64,000 bases of DNA from Herbaspirillum sp. YR522 (GTDB lineage: Bacteria > Pseudomonadota > Gammaproteobacteria > Burkholderiales > Burkholderiaceae_D). The stretch's first letter is position 1; every line of letters begins with the position of its first letter. A program made the translations under genes and the position numbers. The notes beneath the pieces were generated by a model, which worked only from the letters and a program-made list of their open reading frames with translations, had not been told where the DNA came from and ran no database searches. This document shows, piece by piece, positions 8,036 through 18,677 of this stretch. Location of the stretch: NCBI RefSeq assembly GCF_000282575.1, contig NZ_AKJA01000013.1:1-64000 (forward strand), in the 5' to 3' direction.

Positions 8036-10108
8036 ATGTCCGCCCCCGCCTTCGGCCTGAACAAACCCCAGAGCGAAGCCGTTCACTACATGACCGGTCC
8101 TTGCCTGGTGCTGGCCGGTGCCGGTTCGGGCAAGACCCGGGTGATCACACAGAAGATCGCACACCTGATCGAAAGCTGTGGTTACGAGCCCAAGAACATC
8201 GCCGCGCTGACCTTCACCAACAAGGCCGCGCTCGAGATGCAGGAGCGCATTGCCAAGCTGCTCAAGGAACCGAAGCAGGCCAAGCACCTGACAGTGTCGA
8301 CCTTCCACTCGCTGGGGGTGAAGATACTACGCCAGGAGTCCAGGCATCTGGGGTTGAAGGATCGCTTTTCAATCATGGACAGCGACGATTGCTTTTCCCT
8401 GGTGCAAGAGCTGGCGGTGACCACCGACAAGGGGATCATCCGCGGTATCCAGAACAGCATCTCGCTGTGGAAGAACGGGCTGGTCGACCCCGACCTGGCC
8501 GAAAAGAACGCCCGTACCGAAGACGAGGCCCAGGCCGCGCGCATCTTCCGCAGCTACGTGGCCACGCTCAAGGCCTACCAGGCAGTCGATTTCGACGATC
8601 TCATCCGACTGCCGGTGGAACTGTTCCGCAGCAACGAGGAGGTGCGGGATCGCTGGCAACGCCGGCTGCGCTACCTGCTCATCGACGAATACCAGGATAC
8701 CAATACCTGCCAGTACGAACTGGTCAAGCTGCTGGTCACCGGGGTGGGAAAGAAGCCGATGTTTACCGCCGTGGGCGACGATGACCAGGCGATCTACGCC
8801 TGGCGCGGCGCCACCATCGAGAACCTCAAGCTGCTGGGCGTCGATTTCCCCAACCTGCACCTGATCAAGCTGGAGCAGAACTACCGCTCCAGCACCCGGA
8901 TCCTGCAGGCGGCCAACTCGGTCATCTCGAACAATCCGAAGCTGTTCGACAAGACGCTCTGGTCCGAACACGGACTGGGCGACCCGATCAAGGTGATGGC
9001 GATGGACGACGAGGAAGCCGAGGCCGACCAGATCGCCATCACGCTGTCGGCACATCGCTTCGAGCGCCATGCCAAGTTCTCGGACTACGCGATCCTGTAT
9101 CGCGGCAACCACCAGGCGCGCATCTTCGAAAAGGCCTTGCGACGCGAGCGGATTCCCTATGTGATGTCGGGCGGACAGAGTTACTTCGATCGCGCCGAGA
9201 TCAAGGACATCATCGCCTACCTGCGCCTGATCGCCAACCAGGACGACGACCCGGCCTTCATCCGCGCCGTCACCACCCCGCGCCGGGGCATCGGGCAGGC
9301 CACGCTGGAAGTGCTGGGCACGGTGGCCGGCCAGTGGCAATGCTCGCTGTTCGAGGCGGTCTACAAGGGCGGCCTGGAAGACAAGCTGGTCGATCGCCAG
9401 CTGCATCCGCTACGCAAGTTCTGCGACTTCATCAATGCGCTGGAGTCGCGCGCCACCCGGCCCGGCCCATCGGGCAGCGGCGAAAACGCCGGCCTGGTGC
9501 TGGACGACATGATGGAAGCCATCAATTACGAGTTCTACCTCTACGACACCAACGAAGAGCGTAGCGCGCAAAGCAAATGGCAGAACGTGGTGGACTTCAC
9601 CAACTGGCTCAAGGAACGCGCCTGCGGTGGCCGTGATCGCGACGGCGAAGAAAAGAACCTGCTCGAGATCACCCAGATGGTGGCCTTGATGAGCATGCTC
9701 GAAGGCCGCGACGAAGAACAGGACGCGGTGCGCATGTCGACCCTGCATGCCTCCAAGGGACTGGAGTTCCCGCACGTGTTCCTGGTCGGGGTGGAAGAAG
9801 GCATCCTGCCGCACAAGGGCGACCCCGATACCCCGGCCGAAGAGATGGCCGCCCGCATCGAGGAAGAACGGCGCCTGATGTACGTGGGCATCACCCGCGC
9901 CCAGCGCTCGCTGCACATTTCGTGGTGCAAGCGCCGCAAGCGCGCCCGTGAAGTGGTCGAATGCCAGGTCTCGCGCTTCGTCAAGGAAATGCGCCTGGAC
10001 CAAGACAAGGCGCCGCCGGAGGAAACCGAGACCATGACACCCCAGGCGCGCCTGGCCAACCTGAAAGCCCTGCTGCAAAAGCCCAGAAACACGCCCGAGC
10101 CCGGCTAG
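8036..10108 (+). CDS. rep: ATP-dependent DNA helicase Rep
   Basis: 690 residues, superfamily 1A helicase. Walker A GAGSGKT (28-34), motif Ib TFTNKAA, Walker B LLIDEYQDTN, motif III GDDDQAIYAWRGA, motif IV LEQNYRSS, motif V STLHASKGLEF and motif VI YVGITRAQRSL are all intact. Length and N terminus (LNKPQSEAVHYMTGP) favour Rep over UvrD or PcrA. It unwinds DNA 3' to 5', removing proteins in front of the replication fork. Single gene, probably with its own promoter (TACAAT at 7981-7986). Confidence 0.92.
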   Translation: MSAPAFGLNKPQSEAVHYMTGPCLVLAGAGSGKTRVITQKIAHLIESCGYEPKNIAALTFTNKAALEMQERIAKLLKEPKQAKHLTVSTFHSLGVKILRQESRHLGLKDRFSIMDSDDCFSLVQELAVTTDKGIIRGIQNSISLWKNGLVDPDLAEKNARTEDEAQAARIFRSYVATLKAYQAVDFDDLIRLPVELFRSNEEVRDRWQRRLRYLLIDEYQDTNTCQYELVKLLVTGVGKKPMFTAVGDDDQAIYAWRGATIENLKLLGVDFPNLHLIKLEQNYRSSTRILQAANSVISNNPKLFDKTLWSEHGLGDPIKVMAMDDEEAEADQIAITLSAHRFERHAKFSDYAILYRGNHQARIFEKALRRERIPYVMSGGQSYFDRAEIKDIIAYLRLIANQDDDPAFIRAVTTPRRGIGQATLEVLGTVAGQWQCSLFEAVYKGGLEDKLVDRQLHPLRKFCDFINALESRATRPGPSGSGENAGLVLDDMMEAINYEFYLYDTNEERSAQSKWQNVVDFTNWLKERACGGRDRDGEEKNLLEITQMVALMSMLEGRDEEQDAVRMSTLHASKGLEFPHVFLVGVEEGILPHKGDPDTPAEEMAARIEEERRLMYVGITRAQRSLHISWCKRRKRAREVVECQVSRFVKEMRLDQDKAPPEETETMTPQARLANLKALLQKPRNTPEPG

Positions 10109-10276
10109 CAGCCAGCGCTATTTCCCCGGTGACAACATCGGCCACCTGACCGTTATCTTTTGTCTGTTAGGCAGTGGCTTTTTATGTCGCCGACGCCGAC
10201 CGGGCGGCTGGGCAGTTTACAATTTCGCCTTTCCAGAAAACCTGCGCTGGCCGCAGCCCTCCAATAAGGTTTGACC

Positions 10277-11083
10277 ATGAGCAATAATTTCTTCCGCCAC
10301 GCCCGCACCCTGGCGCTGACCGCCGGTTTCATCGGCATGCTGGGCCTTGCCGCCTGTAACAAGGACAAGCCCGCCGAGCCGCAAGCGGCGGCGCCAGCCG
10401 CAGCCAAGGTCTACCTGGTGGGCGTCGAATCGGCCTATGCGCCGTTCTCGGCGGAAAACGAACAGAAGCAGGTGGTCGGCTTCGATATCGACGTCATGAA
10501 GGCACTGGCCAAGCGCATCGGCATCGAGGTCAAGTTCGTGCCGACACCGTTCGAAGGTTTCTTCAACTTCCTGGCGCAAGGCGATCGCGACCTGTTGATC
10601 TCGGCCATCACCATCACCGAAGAGCGCAAGAAGTCGGTCAGTTTCTCGGACCCGTACTTCGTCGCCACCCAGACCATCGCCCTGCCGGCGGCCAACACCA
10701 CCGTCACCAGGATGGCCGACCTGAAGCCGCTGGCCGTGGGCACCCAGAGCGCCACCTCGGGTGACGAACTGGTGCAGCAGGTATTGGGGAAGAACAACGC
10801 CCGCATCAAGCGTTTCGAATCGACCCCGCTGGCATTGAAGGAGCTCGAGGGCGGCGGCGTCGATGCGGTCGTGGCCGATGAACCGGTCGTGAAGAACTAC
10901 ATCGCCAACAATCCCGACAGCAAGCTGCGCACCGTCACCGACGACACCTTCCCCAAGGAGGACTACGGCATCGCGGTGCGTCGCGACGATCCCGAACTGC
11001 TGGCCAGGATCAACAAGGGCCTGGCCGACATGAAGGCCGACGGCAGCTTTGCCGCCATCAGCGCCCAGTACTTCGGCAAGTGA
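10277..11083 (+). CDS. Amino-acid ABC transporter substrate-binding lipoprotein
   Basis: 268 residues. The signal peptide ends in a lipobox, LGLAAC, with the lipidated Cys near residue 24. The rest is an SBP_bac_3 fold (SAYAPFSAENEQKQVVGFDIDVMKALAKR, SFSDPYFVATQTIAL, AISAQYFGK). The ATG at 10277 follows AAGG; a TTG two codons earlier is less likely. It delivers a polar amino acid to the permease encoded 44 bp downstream. Ligand not predictable. Confidence 0.9.
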   Translation: MSNNFFRHARTLALTAGFIGMLGLAACNKDKPAEPQAAAPAAAKVYLVGVESAYAPFSAENEQKQVVGFDIDVMKALAKRIGIEVKFVPTPFEGFFNFLAQGDRDLLISAITITEERKKSVSFSDPYFVATQTIALPAANTTVTRMADLKPLAVGTQSATSGDELVQQVLGKNNARIKRFESTPLALKELEGGGVDAVVADEPVVKNYIANNPDSKLRTVTDDTFPKEDYGIAVRRDDPELLARINKGLADMKADGSFAAISAQYFGK

Positions 11084-11127
11084 TCGTGTTGCCCACGCCA
11101 CTGGATTTCATCATCACCGGATAGCCC

Positions 11128-11871
11128 ATGGATTTTCGCTGGAGCATCATCGAAGGCTATGCGCCGCTGTTCGCCCAGGGCATGCTGGTGACGCTGCAGG
11201 TGTCGGCCGTCAGCATCGCGGTGGGCACCGTGCTCGGGCTGCTGGTGGGCATGTTGCGCCTGGCCGAGGTCCGTCACGGCGCCTGGAAGTGGCCAGTGCG
11301 CGCGGCGCGCTGGCTGGCGGCGCTGTACGTGGCTTTCTTTCGCGGCACGCCCCTGTTCGTGCAGATCATGCTGGTGCATTTCGCGTTGATGCCGGCGCTG
11401 GTGCACCCCGAGCACGGCCTGCTGATCTCGGGCGAACTGGCGCGCACCATCAAGCAGGACTATGGCGCCTTCCTGTCGGGCACGGTGGCCCTGTCGCTCA
11501 ACGCCGGCGCCTATATCTCGGAGATCTTCCGGGCCGGCATCCAGTCCATCGAGCGCGGCCAGTCCTACGCCGCCGCCAGCCTGGGCATGAACTACCTGCT
11601 GACGATGCGCCATGTGGTGCTGCCGCAGGCGTTTCGGCGCATGCTGCCGCCGCTGGGCAACGAAGCCATCACGCTGCTCAAGGATTCCTCCCTGGTGTCG
11701 GCCATCGGCTTGGCCGAGCTGGCGTATGCCGCGCGCACCGTTGCCGGTACCTATGCCCGCTACTGGGAACCCTACATCACCATTTCCGTGCTTTACTTCG
11801 GCATGACCATCATCCTGGCGCTGCTGGTGGCCCGCCTGGAACATCGCTACAGCGCGCCGCACCGGCGCTGA
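11128..11871 (+). CDS. Polar amino-acid ABC transporter permease
   Basis: 247 residues, HisM/GlnP family. Four or five membrane segments, the family opening motif VTLQVSAVSIAVGTVLGLLVG, and the cytoplasmic EAA loop (AASLGMNYLLTMRHVVLPQAFRRMLPPLGNE) that contacts the ATPase. FRGTPLFVQI is the usual second-segment motif. It pairs with the preceding binding protein, but no ATP-binding subunit follows, so the ATPase must be encoded elsewhere or shared. Confidence 0.9.
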   Translation: MDFRWSIIEGYAPLFAQGMLVTLQVSAVSIAVGTVLGLLVGMLRLAEVRHGAWKWPVRAARWLAALYVAFFRGTPLFVQIMLVHFALMPALVHPEHGLLISGELARTIKQDYGAFLSGTVALSLNAGAYISEIFRAGIQSIERGQSYAAASLGMNYLLTMRHVVLPQAFRRMLPPLGNEAITLLKDSSLVSAIGLAELAYAARTVAGTYARYWEPYITISVLYFGMTIILALLVARLEHRYSAPHRR

Positions 11872-11905
11872 CCCTGGCCCACGCCGGCAGACCTTACGAC
11901 AACGC

Positions 11906-13189
11906 ATGCAAAAACCGTCTTCCCTTCCTTCCGGCCAGCACGTGGTCGTGATCGGCGCCGGCCCGGCCGGCCTGATGGCCGCCGAAGTGCTGGCGCGCCA
12001 TGGCGTGGCCGTGGACGTCTACGACGCCATGCCGTCGGCCGGACGCAAGTTCCTGCTGGCCGGCCGTGGCGGCATGAACATCACCCACTCCGAGGCCTTG
12101 CCCGACTTCCTGCCGCGTTACGCAAACCGTCGTGACGAGCTGGCGCCGTTCATCCGCCGCTTCGACAACGGGCAGGTGCGCGCCTGGATTCATGCACTGG
12201 GCATCGACACCTTCGTGGGCAGCTCCGGACGGGTGTTCCCGCTGGAGATGAAAGCAGCGCCGCTGCTGCGCGCCTGGCTGCATCGCCTGCGCGAATCGGG
12301 CGTGCGGTTTCACATGCGCCATCGCTGGCTGGGATGGGACGAGCAGGGTGGGCACCGGCTGGCCGGGCCCGACGGCGAGGTATCGGTCAGCGCCCACGCC
12401 ACCGTGCTGGCCATGGGCGGCGCCAGTTGGCCGCGCCTGGGCTCGGATGGCGCATGGGCGCCACTGCTGCAGCAGCGCCGGGTCGATGTGGCGCCCTTGC
12501 GCCCGTCCAACTGCGGCTTCGAGCTCGACTGGAGCGAACACTTCAGCCAACGCTTCGCTGGCGAGCCGGTCAAGCCGGTGGTGGCCAGCGTGGCCCGTCC
12601 TGATGGCGGCATGCAGAATCGCCGCGGCGAATTCGTGGTCACCGCCGGCGGCATCGAAGGCAGCCTGGTCTACGCCCTGTCGGCGCCGTTACGGGATGCC
12701 ATCGCCGAGCATGGCTCGGCTCGCCTGTACCTGGATCTGCTGCCGGACTGGACGCTGGAGAAAGTGCACGCCGAACTGATCCATCCGCGCGGCGCGCGTT
12801 CGATGTCGAGCCACCTGCAGAGCCGTCTGCACCTCAAGGGCGTCAAGGCTGGCCTGTTGCGCGAGTGCGTGAGCAAGCAAGACATCGCCGATCCGGCCAG
12901 GCTGGCGCAGGCGATCAAGGCGCTGCCCCTGACGCTGTTGCGACCACGGCCGTTGGCCGAAGCCATCAGCACCGCCGGTGGCGTCAGCTTCGAAGCGCTG
13001 GACGACGGCTTGATGCTGCGTGCGCTGCCGGGCGTGTTCTGCGCCGGCGAAATGCTGGATTGGGAAGCGCCGACCGGCGGCTACCTGTTGAGCGCCTGCC
13101 TTGCCACCGGCCAGGGCGCCGCCGCAGGCGTATTGGAATGGCTGGGCAGCAACCCCGGCCACGCATCGCGAGAGGAAGCACACAAGTGA
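11906..13189 (+). CDS. HI0933/YhiN-like flavoprotein (TIGR03862 type)
   Basis: 427 residues. The N-terminal FAD dinucleotide fold VVVIGAGPAGLMAAEVLARHG (14-34, shown in part), the family motif GRKFLLAGRGGMNITHSE (about 48-65), and the C-terminal GGVSFEALDDGLMLRALPGVFCAGEMLD region are clear. It ends with the family's GGYLLSACLATGQ. These proteins are putative NAD(P)/FAD oxidoreductases with no assigned substrate. The stop overlaps the slyX start (GTGA), so the two are coupled. Confidence 0.82.
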   Translation: MQKPSSLPSGQHVVVIGAGPAGLMAAEVLARHGVAVDVYDAMPSAGRKFLLAGRGGMNITHSEALPDFLPRYANRRDELAPFIRRFDNGQVRAWIHALGIDTFVGSSGRVFPLEMKAAPLLRAWLHRLRESGVRFHMRHRWLGWDEQGGHRLAGPDGEVSVSAHATVLAMGGASWPRLGSDGAWAPLLQQRRVDVAPLRPSNCGFELDWSEHFSQRFAGEPVKPVVASVARPDGGMQNRRGEFVVTAGGIEGSLVYALSAPLRDAIAEHGSARLYLDLLPDWTLEKVHAELIHPRGARSMSSHLQSRLHLKGVKAGLLRECVSKQDIADPARLAQAIKALPLTLLRPRPLAEAISTAGGVSFEALDDGLMLRALPGVFCAGEMLDWEAPTGGYLLSACLATGQGAAAGVLEWLGSNPGHASREEAHK

Positions 13190-13395
13190 GCAGCGAAGAC
13201 CGCATCATCGATATCGAAATGAAGCTGTCGCACCAGGAACACCTGGTCGACGAACTCAATCGTACCGTCTATCGCCAGCAGCAGAAGATCGACGAACTGG
13301 AAATGCTGCTGGGCGCATTGGCCAAGCGTTTCAAGGAGCTCGCCAGCGACAGCCAGGACCGCGCCCCGGCCAACGAGAGACCGCCGCATTACTAA
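13186..13395 (+). CDS. slyX: SlyX family protein
   Basis: 69 residues beginning at GTG 13186, in the GTGA overlap with the flavoprotein stop. The sequence EDRIIDIEMKLSHQEHLVDE plus LNRTVYRQQQKIDELEMLL is the single coiled coil of SlyX, ending in the typical PPHY. Function is unknown in all bacteria; it was named from an enterobacterial locus. Length and C terminus are normal. Confidence 0.88.
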   Translation: MSSEDRIIDIEMKLSHQEHLVDELNRTVYRQQQKIDELEMLLGALAKRFKELASDSQDRAPANERPPHY

Positions 13396-13422
13396 GACGC
13401 ACCCTGTGAGTGCCGAGTCGTC

Positions 13423-14598
13423 ATGGCCGCCGATCTCCAACGCCGCATTGCCCACATCGACATGGATGCCTTCTTCGCATCCTGCGAATTGTCGCGCTAT
13501 CCGGAACTGAAGGGACTGCCGGTGGTAGTGGCGGGTCGACAGACCCATGCCCCGCGTACCCTGCCCGATGGCACTCGCGAATTCTCGCGCCTGAAGGACT
13601 ATGTCGGCCGCGGGGTGTTGACGACGGCCACCTACGAGGCCCGCGCGCTGGGCGTACACTCGGCGATGCCCACCATGAAGGCGGCGCGACTGGCGCCCGA
13701 GGCCGTGCTGCTGCCGGTCAACTTCGAGCTCTACCGCCAATACTCGCGCCAGTTCAAGGACGCCGTCAGGTCGGTCAGCCCGACCATCGAGGACATCGGC
13801 ATCGACGAGGTCTATGCCGATATCTCGCTGCTCGAGGAAGACGCACACAGCATCGCACGCCGCCTCAAGTCGGCCGTCTTCGAGGCCACGCAACTGACCT
13901 GCTCGGTCGGCATCGCCCCCAACAAGCTGCTGGCCAAGCTGTGCTCGGACATGCAAAAGCCCGATGGCATCACCATCGTCACGATGGACGACCTGCCCTC
14001 GCGCATCTGGCCGATGGACGTCAGGAAGATCAACGGCATCGGTCCCAAGTCGACGGCAAGGCTGGAAGGCCTTGGCATCAGGAGCATCGGCGAGCTGGCC
14101 GCCTGCGCCGAGGATTGGCTGCTGGAGCATTTCGGCCAGAGCTATGGCCGCTGGTTGCACCGGGTTTCGCACGGGCTCGACGAGCGGCCCGTCGTCACCC
14201 ATAGCGAACCGGTGTCGATGAGCCGCGAAACCACGTTCGAACGCGACCTGCACGCCGTGCGCGACCGCCAGCAACTGGGCGAGGTCTTTACCCGGCTGTG
14301 CCAGCAGGTGGCGGCCGATCTCGAGCGCAAGGGCTATGTCTGCCGCAAGATCGGCATCAAGCTGCGCTTCGACGATTTCGAGACCGTGACCCGCGATGTC
14401 ACCTTCCCCACCCCGCTAGGCGATGCCACGGCGATCCGGCATGCCGCCGGCACCTGCCTCAAGCGCATCGAACTGTCACGCTCGATCCGCTTGCTGGGGG
14501 TCAAGGCCAGCGGCCTGCAGCGGCCCGGGGCCGATGCTGCCGCTGTTTCGCCACAATTCAGCCTGGACTTCGACGGCGCGCCCGACAGCGCAGACTAG
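13423..14598 (+). CDS. dinB: DNA polymerase IV (Y family)
   Basis: 391 residues. The catalytic carboxylates are in [14 protein letters not shown] (near residue 10) and [13 protein letters not shown] (near 127). The thumb HhH region ([17 protein letters not shown]) and little-finger domain follow. A clamp-binding-like QFSLDF is at the C terminus. It makes error-prone bypass synthesis on damaged DNA. It lies 27 bp after slyX and 79 bp before rdgC on the same strand. No LexA box was noted just upstream. Confidence 0.92.
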   Translation: MAADLQRRIAHIDMDAFFASCELSRYPELKGLPVVVAGRQTHAPRTLPDGTREFSRLKDYVGRGVLTTATYEARALGVHSAMPTMKAARLAPEAVLLPVNFELYRQYSRQFKDAVRSVSPTIEDIGIDEVYADISLLEEDAHSIARRLKSAVFEATQLTCSVGIAPNKLLAKLCSDMQKPDGITIVTMDDLPSRIWPMDVRKINGIGPKSTARLEGLGIRSIGELAACAEDWLLEHFGQSYGRWLHRVSHGLDERPVVTHSEPVSMSRETTFERDLHAVRDRQQLGEVFTRLCQQVAADLERKGYVCRKIGIKLRFDDFETVTRDVTFPTPLGDATAIRHAAGTCLKRIELSRSIRLLGVKASGLQRPGADAAAVSPQFSLDFDGAPDSAD

Positions 14599-14677
14599 GA
14601 CGCATCACGCGCATGTCTGCGAGATGCGTTCCAGCCACGGGCAGCGGTGTAAAATGGCCGCTTTTGCCTGGACGCCT

Positions 14678-15604
14678 ATGTGGTTCAAGAATCTGCAGAT
14701 CTATCGCCTGCCGGCCCCGTGGACGGTCAACCCCGATGAGCTCGAGGCGCAACTGGCGCCACAAGCCTTTACCGCCTGCTCCAGCATCGAGATGCAAAGC
14801 CAGGGCTGGGTGTCGCCCCGCGGCAACGAGCGACTGGTACACGTCGTCAATCGTCAACTGTTGCTTCAGTTGTCGACCGAAAAGAAATTGCTGCCCTCTT
14901 CCGTGATCAACCAGGTCACCAAGGCGCGCGCGGCCGAACTGGAAGAGCAGCAGGGCTTTCCGCCGGGACGCAAGCAAACCAAGGAATTGAAGGAACAGGT
15001 CACCGATGAACTGCTGCCGCGCGCCTTCTCGGTCACCCGCAGCACCTTCGTCTGGATCGATCCGGTCAATGGCTGGTTGCTGGTCGATGCCGGCAGCCCA
15101 TCCAAGGCCGAGGAAGTCCTGAAACTGTTGTTCAAGGCGATTCCCAAGTTCCCGCTGGAAACCCTGCGCACCGTCATGTCGCCGGGCGCGGCCATGACCG
15201 ACTGGCTGGCCAGCGACGAAGCCCCGTTCGGCTTTACCGTCGACCAGGACACCGAACTGCGCTCGACCGGCGAAGGCAAGGCCACGGTGCGCTACGTGCG
15301 CCACACGCTGGAAGCCGATGACGTGCGACGCCACATCGAATCCGGCAAGCAGTGCACGCGCCTGGCGCTGACCTGGTCCGACAAGGTGTCGTTCGTGCTG
15401 ACCGAGAACCTGTCGGTCAAGCGCATCGCGCCACTGGATGTCTTGAAGGAAGAAAGCGAGATCGGCGGACGCGACGAGAACGAGCGCCTCGACGGCGATT
15501 TCCTGTTGATGACTGGCGAGTTGGCCAAGCTGCTGGCGTCGCTGGTCGAAGCACTGGGCGGCCAGTTGAAGGAAAACGATGGCGGCATGCCGAAGGCGGC
15601 CTGA
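14678..15604 (+). CDS. rdgC: Recombination-associated protein RdgC
   Basis: 308 residues starting [15 protein letters not shown], the hallmark N terminus. RdgC forms a ring dimer that coats DNA and limits RecA activity. Further family segments are WVSPRG near residue 47, [19 protein letters not shown] and [15 protein letters not shown]. The start at 14678 is set by the conserved N terminus; the frame is open further upstream but without similarity. It is followed by a hairpin shared with the convergent tetR gene. Confidence 0.93.
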   Translation: MWFKNLQIYRLPAPWTVNPDELEAQLAPQAFTACSSIEMQSQGWVSPRGNERLVHVVNRQLLLQLSTEKKLLPSSVINQVTKARAAELEEQQGFPPGRKQTKELKEQVTDELLPRAFSVTRSTFVWIDPVNGWLLVDAGSPSKAEEVLKLLFKAIPKFPLETLRTVMSPGAAMTDWLASDEAPFGFTVDQDTELRSTGEGKATVRYVRHTLEADDVRRHIESGKQCTRLALTWSDKVSFVLTENLSVKRIAPLDVLKEESEIGGRDENERLDGDFLLMTGELAKLLASLVEALGGQLKENDGGMPKAA

Positions 15605-15624
15605 GCCCCAGGCCATGAGGCAAA

Positions 15625-15648
15625 CGGCCCCGACCTTGCTCGGGGCCG
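15625..15648. terminator. Hairpin between convergent rdgC and tetR
   Basis: CGGCCCCGA (15625-15633) pairs perfectly with TCGGGGCCG (15640-15648) around a 6-base loop. Neither side has a real T run, so it may be a weak terminator or an RNA-stabilising end. Confidence 0.5.
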
Positions 15649-15723
15649 CCCGGTAGCCAGGGCGATCGGCCAGCGACGCGATCGTCCCGGCATCCTGGCG
15701 CGTGCAGCCAGCCGTCGCCGGTC

Positions 15724-16356
15724 TCAGGCTGGCTGCACCAGCACACTATCCAATGGCAGCATCGCCGGCGCAATGGTTGCGGCCAGGCGGGTACCGGACA
15801 AGCCGTCACGCGCGCCCAGGGCCATGCCGTTCAGAAACCCCGTATAGAAATCGCCCAGTGCCGTGATATCGGCATCGGCGCGAATCTCTCCTTCCCGTTG
15901 CGCCTGCAGCAGGCGCGCGCGGATCTCGTTGCGACGCTGGTGCCGGCGTTGCAACAGGGCATCACTGTGTTCGGCGTTCTCGGGAGCACAGTTGATCGCC
16001 GACACCACGACCATGCATCCCTTCCCCGCCGGCAGTCCCGATGCGCTACTCTTGCCTGCATTCATGCGCACGCTGGCGCGCAGCATCGCATACAGGTCTT
16101 CGCGGATGCCGCGCCCGGCATGCAACTCGCGCAGCGGGCCGGCGCTGACGGTGCGCGAATAGAATTCGACCGCTTCGCGAAACAACGCGTTCTTGTCGCC
16201 GAATGCCGCGTACAGGCTCGGCGCCTTGACACCGATGGCGTCGGTCAGGTCGGCCATGGTGGTGCCTTCGTAACCCTTGTGCCAGAACACTTGCATGGCC
16301 TGTTGCAGCGCTTGCTCGCGGTCGAAGCTGCGGGGTCGTCCTCGGGGTTTTATCAT
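15724..16356 (-). CDS. TetR/AcrR-family regulator
   Basis: 210 residues. The N-terminal helix-turn-helix (TTMADLTDAIGVKAPSLYAAFGDKNALF, shown for its TetR pattern) is clear; the C-terminal ligand domain (RASVRMNAGKSSA ... GCMVVVSAIN) resembles the YxaF/LmrA-type subgroup. It faces away from the EF-G gene, separated by 200 bp. There is no adjacent oxidoreductase or pump as a clear target, so it may act on itself or on a distant gene. Effector unknown. Confidence 0.87.
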   Translation of the reverse strand: MIKPRGRPRSFDREQALQQAMQVFWHKGYEGTTMADLTDAIGVKAPSLYAAFGDKNALFREAVEFYSRTVSAGPLRELHAGRGIREDLYAMLRASVRMNAGKSSASGLPAGKGCMVVVSAINCAPENAEHSDALLQRRHQRRNEIRARLLQAQREGEIRADADITALGDFYTGFLNGMALGARDGLSGTRLAATIAPAMLPLDSVLVQPA

Positions 16357-16434
16357 CGGTGCTCCTCGGTGTTGCCTTGTATCGGAGCAGTGTAGTTTAT
16401 TTTAATCTGCATTACAAAAATATCTCCGGCAGCC

Positions 16435-16463
16435 TTGAATTAAGCGCAATAGGCTCCTATTAT
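16435..16463 (+). promoter_or_regulatory. Promoter of the stand-alone EF-G gene
   Basis: TTGAAT (16435-16440), a 17-base spacer and TATTAT (16458-16463) form a good sigma-70 promoter about 95 bases before the start codon. An AAAGGA ribosome site precedes the ATG at 16557. Confidence 0.6.
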
Positions 16464-16556
16464 CTAATCCTCGTTACATAAATCAGACGAGAATTGATCA
16501 ACCTGCAAGCTTCTTCGTATCACCGAGCAGTGACGGCGCCATAGAAAGGACACATC

Positions 16557-18662
16557 ATGAGCCGCAAGACCCGAATAGAAAACTACCGCAACATCGGTAT
16601 CAGTGCGCACATCGATGCGGGCAAGACCACGACCACCGAGCGCATCCTTTTTTATACCGGTGTCAATCACAAGATCGGTGAAGTACACAACGGCGCGGCC
16701 ACCATGGACTGGATGGAGCAGGAGCAGGAACGCGGCATCACCATCACCTCGGCCGCCACCACCGCCTTCTGGAAGGGCATGGCGGGTAATTATCCCGAGC
16801 ATCGCATCAACATCATCGATACCCCGGGCCACGTCGACTTCACCATCGAGGTGGAGCGTTCCATGCGCGTGCTCGACGGCGCCGTGATGGTGTACGACTC
16901 GGTGGGTGGCGTGCAGCCGCAGTCCGAGACGGTCTGGCGCCAGGCCAACAAGTACAAGGTGCCGCGCATCGCCTTCGTCAACAAGATGGACCGCATCGGC
17001 GCCGATTTCTTCCGGGTGCAGAAGCAGATCGAGGAACGCCTCAAGGGCCGCGCCGTGCCGATCCAGATTCCGGTCGGCGCCGAGGATCACTTCGCCGGCG
17101 TGATCGACCTGGTCAAGATGAAAGCCATCATCTGGGACGAGGCCAGCCAGGGCGTCAGCTTCAAGTACGAAGAGATTCCGGCCGAGCTGGAGGACAGCGC
17201 GCGCCAATGGCGCGAGAACATGATCGAACAGGCGGCCGAAGGCAACGAGGCCTTGCTCGACAAATACCTGTCGGGTACGCCCCTGAGCGAAGACGAGATC
17301 AAGCTGGGCCTGCGCCTGCGCACCGTGGCCAATGAAATCGTGCCGATGCTGGCCGGTAGCGCCTTCAAGAACAAGGGTGTGCAGGCGATGCTGGATGCGG
17401 TGATCGATTACCTGCCCTCACCGGTGGACGTGCCCGCCATTGCCGGGCATGACGAGGACGATGGCGAGATCGAGCGCCATCCGGCCGACGATGAGCCGTT
17501 CTCGGCGCTGGCCTTCAAGATCATGACCGATCCCTTCGTGGGCCAGTTGACCTTTTTCCGGGTGTATTCGGGCGTGGTCAATTCGGGCGACACCGTCTAC
17601 AACCCGGTCAAGGGTCGCAAGGAAAGACTGGGCCGCATCCTGCAGATGCATGCCAACGAACGTAAGGAGATCAAGGAAGTGTTCGCCGGCGATATCGCAG
17701 CTGCCGTGGGCCTGAAGGACGTGACCACTGGCGACACCCTGTCCGATCCGGAGCATCCGATCATCCTGGAACGCATGGTGTTTCCCGAGCCTGTGATTTC
17801 GCAGGCGGTGGAACCGAAGACCAAGGCCGACCAGGAACGGATGGGCATTGCACTGGGACGCCTGGCGCAGGAAGACCCGTCGTTCCGGGTGCATACCGAC
17901 GAAGAATCGGGCCAGACCATCATGTCGGGCATGGGCGAGTTGCACCTGGAAATCCTGGTCGACCGGATGAAGCGTGAATTCAACGTCGAGGCGACGGTGG
18001 GCAAGCCGCAGGTGGCCTACCGCGAAGCGATCCGGCGCACGGTCGACGATGTCGAGGGCAAGTTCGTCAAGCAGTCCGGCGGACGCGGCCAGTATGGTCA
18101 TGTGGTGCTGAAACTGGAACCGCGGCCGGCAGGCAAGGGATATGAATTCGTCGACGCGATCAAGGGTGGCGTGGTCCCGCGTGAATTCATCCCGGCCGTC
18201 GACAAGGGCATCCAGGAGTCGTTGCGGGCCGGCGTACTGGCGGGTTATCCGGTGGTCGATGTGAAGGCTACCTTGACCTTCGGTTCGTATCACGACGTCG
18301 ACTCCAACGAGAACGCCTTCCGCATGGCCGGTTCGATGGCCTTCAAGGAAGCGATGCGACGCGCCGGTCCGATCCTGCTGGAGCCGATGATGCAGGTCGA
18401 GGTGGAAACACCGGAAGACTTCATGGGCAATGTCATGGGCGACCTGTCGTCACGTCGTGGCATGGTGCAGGGCATGGAGGACATGGTCGGCGGTGGCAAG
18501 CTGGTACGCGCCGAGGTGCCGCTGTCGGAGATGTTCGGTTATTCGACCACGCTGCGTTCGTTGTCGCAGGGCCGTGCCACCTACTCGATGGAGTTCAAGC
18601 ATTATGCCGAGGCGCCACGGCAGGTGGTGGAGGCTTTGTCGGGCAACAAGGGCAAGGCTTGA
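16557..18662 (+). CDS. fusA: Translation elongation factor G (stand-alone copy)
   Basis: 701 residues, full length. GTPase motifs G1 [12 protein letters not shown] (near residue 17), G2/switch GITITSAA, G3 DTPGHVDF and G4 NKMD are intact, followed by domains II-V ending [16 protein letters not shown] drives translocation and, with RRF, ribosome recycling. The gene is alone, not in the rpsL-rpsG-fusA-tufA operon, and has its own promoter and terminator. Burkholderiales often carry two EF-G genes, so this is probably the extra copy; the other is not in this window. Confidence 0.93.
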   Translation: MSRKTRIENYRNIGISAHIDAGKTTTTERILFYTGVNHKIGEVHNGAATMDWMEQEQERGITITSAATTAFWKGMAGNYPEHRINIIDTPGHVDFTIEVERSMRVLDGAVMVYDSVGGVQPQSETVWRQANKYKVPRIAFVNKMDRIGADFFRVQKQIEERLKGRAVPIQIPVGAEDHFAGVIDLVKMKAIIWDEASQGVSFKYEEIPAELEDSARQWRENMIEQAAEGNEALLDKYLSGTPLSEDEIKLGLRLRTVANEIVPMLAGSAFKNKGVQAMLDAVIDYLPSPVDVPAIAGHDEDDGEIERHPADDEPFSALAFKIMTDPFVGQLTFFRVYSGVVNSGDTVYNPVKGRKERLGRILQMHANERKEIKEVFAGDIAAAVGLKDVTTGDTLSDPEHPIILERMVFPEPVISQAVEPKTKADQERMGIALGRLAQEDPSFRVHTDEESGQTIMSGMGELHLEILVDRMKREFNVEATVGKPQVAYREAIRRTVDDVEGKFVKQSGGRGQYGHVVLKLEPRPAGKGYEFVDAIKGGVVPREFIPAVDKGIQESLRAGVLAGYPVVDVKATLTFGSYHDVDSNENAFRMAGSMAFKEAMRRAGPILLEPMMQVEVETPEDFMGNVMGDLSSRRGMVQGMEDMVGGGKLVRAEVPLSEMFGYSTTLRSLSQGRATYSMEFKHYAEAPRQVVEALSGNKGKA

Positions 18663-18677
18663 GCGAGGCCTGCGGGC

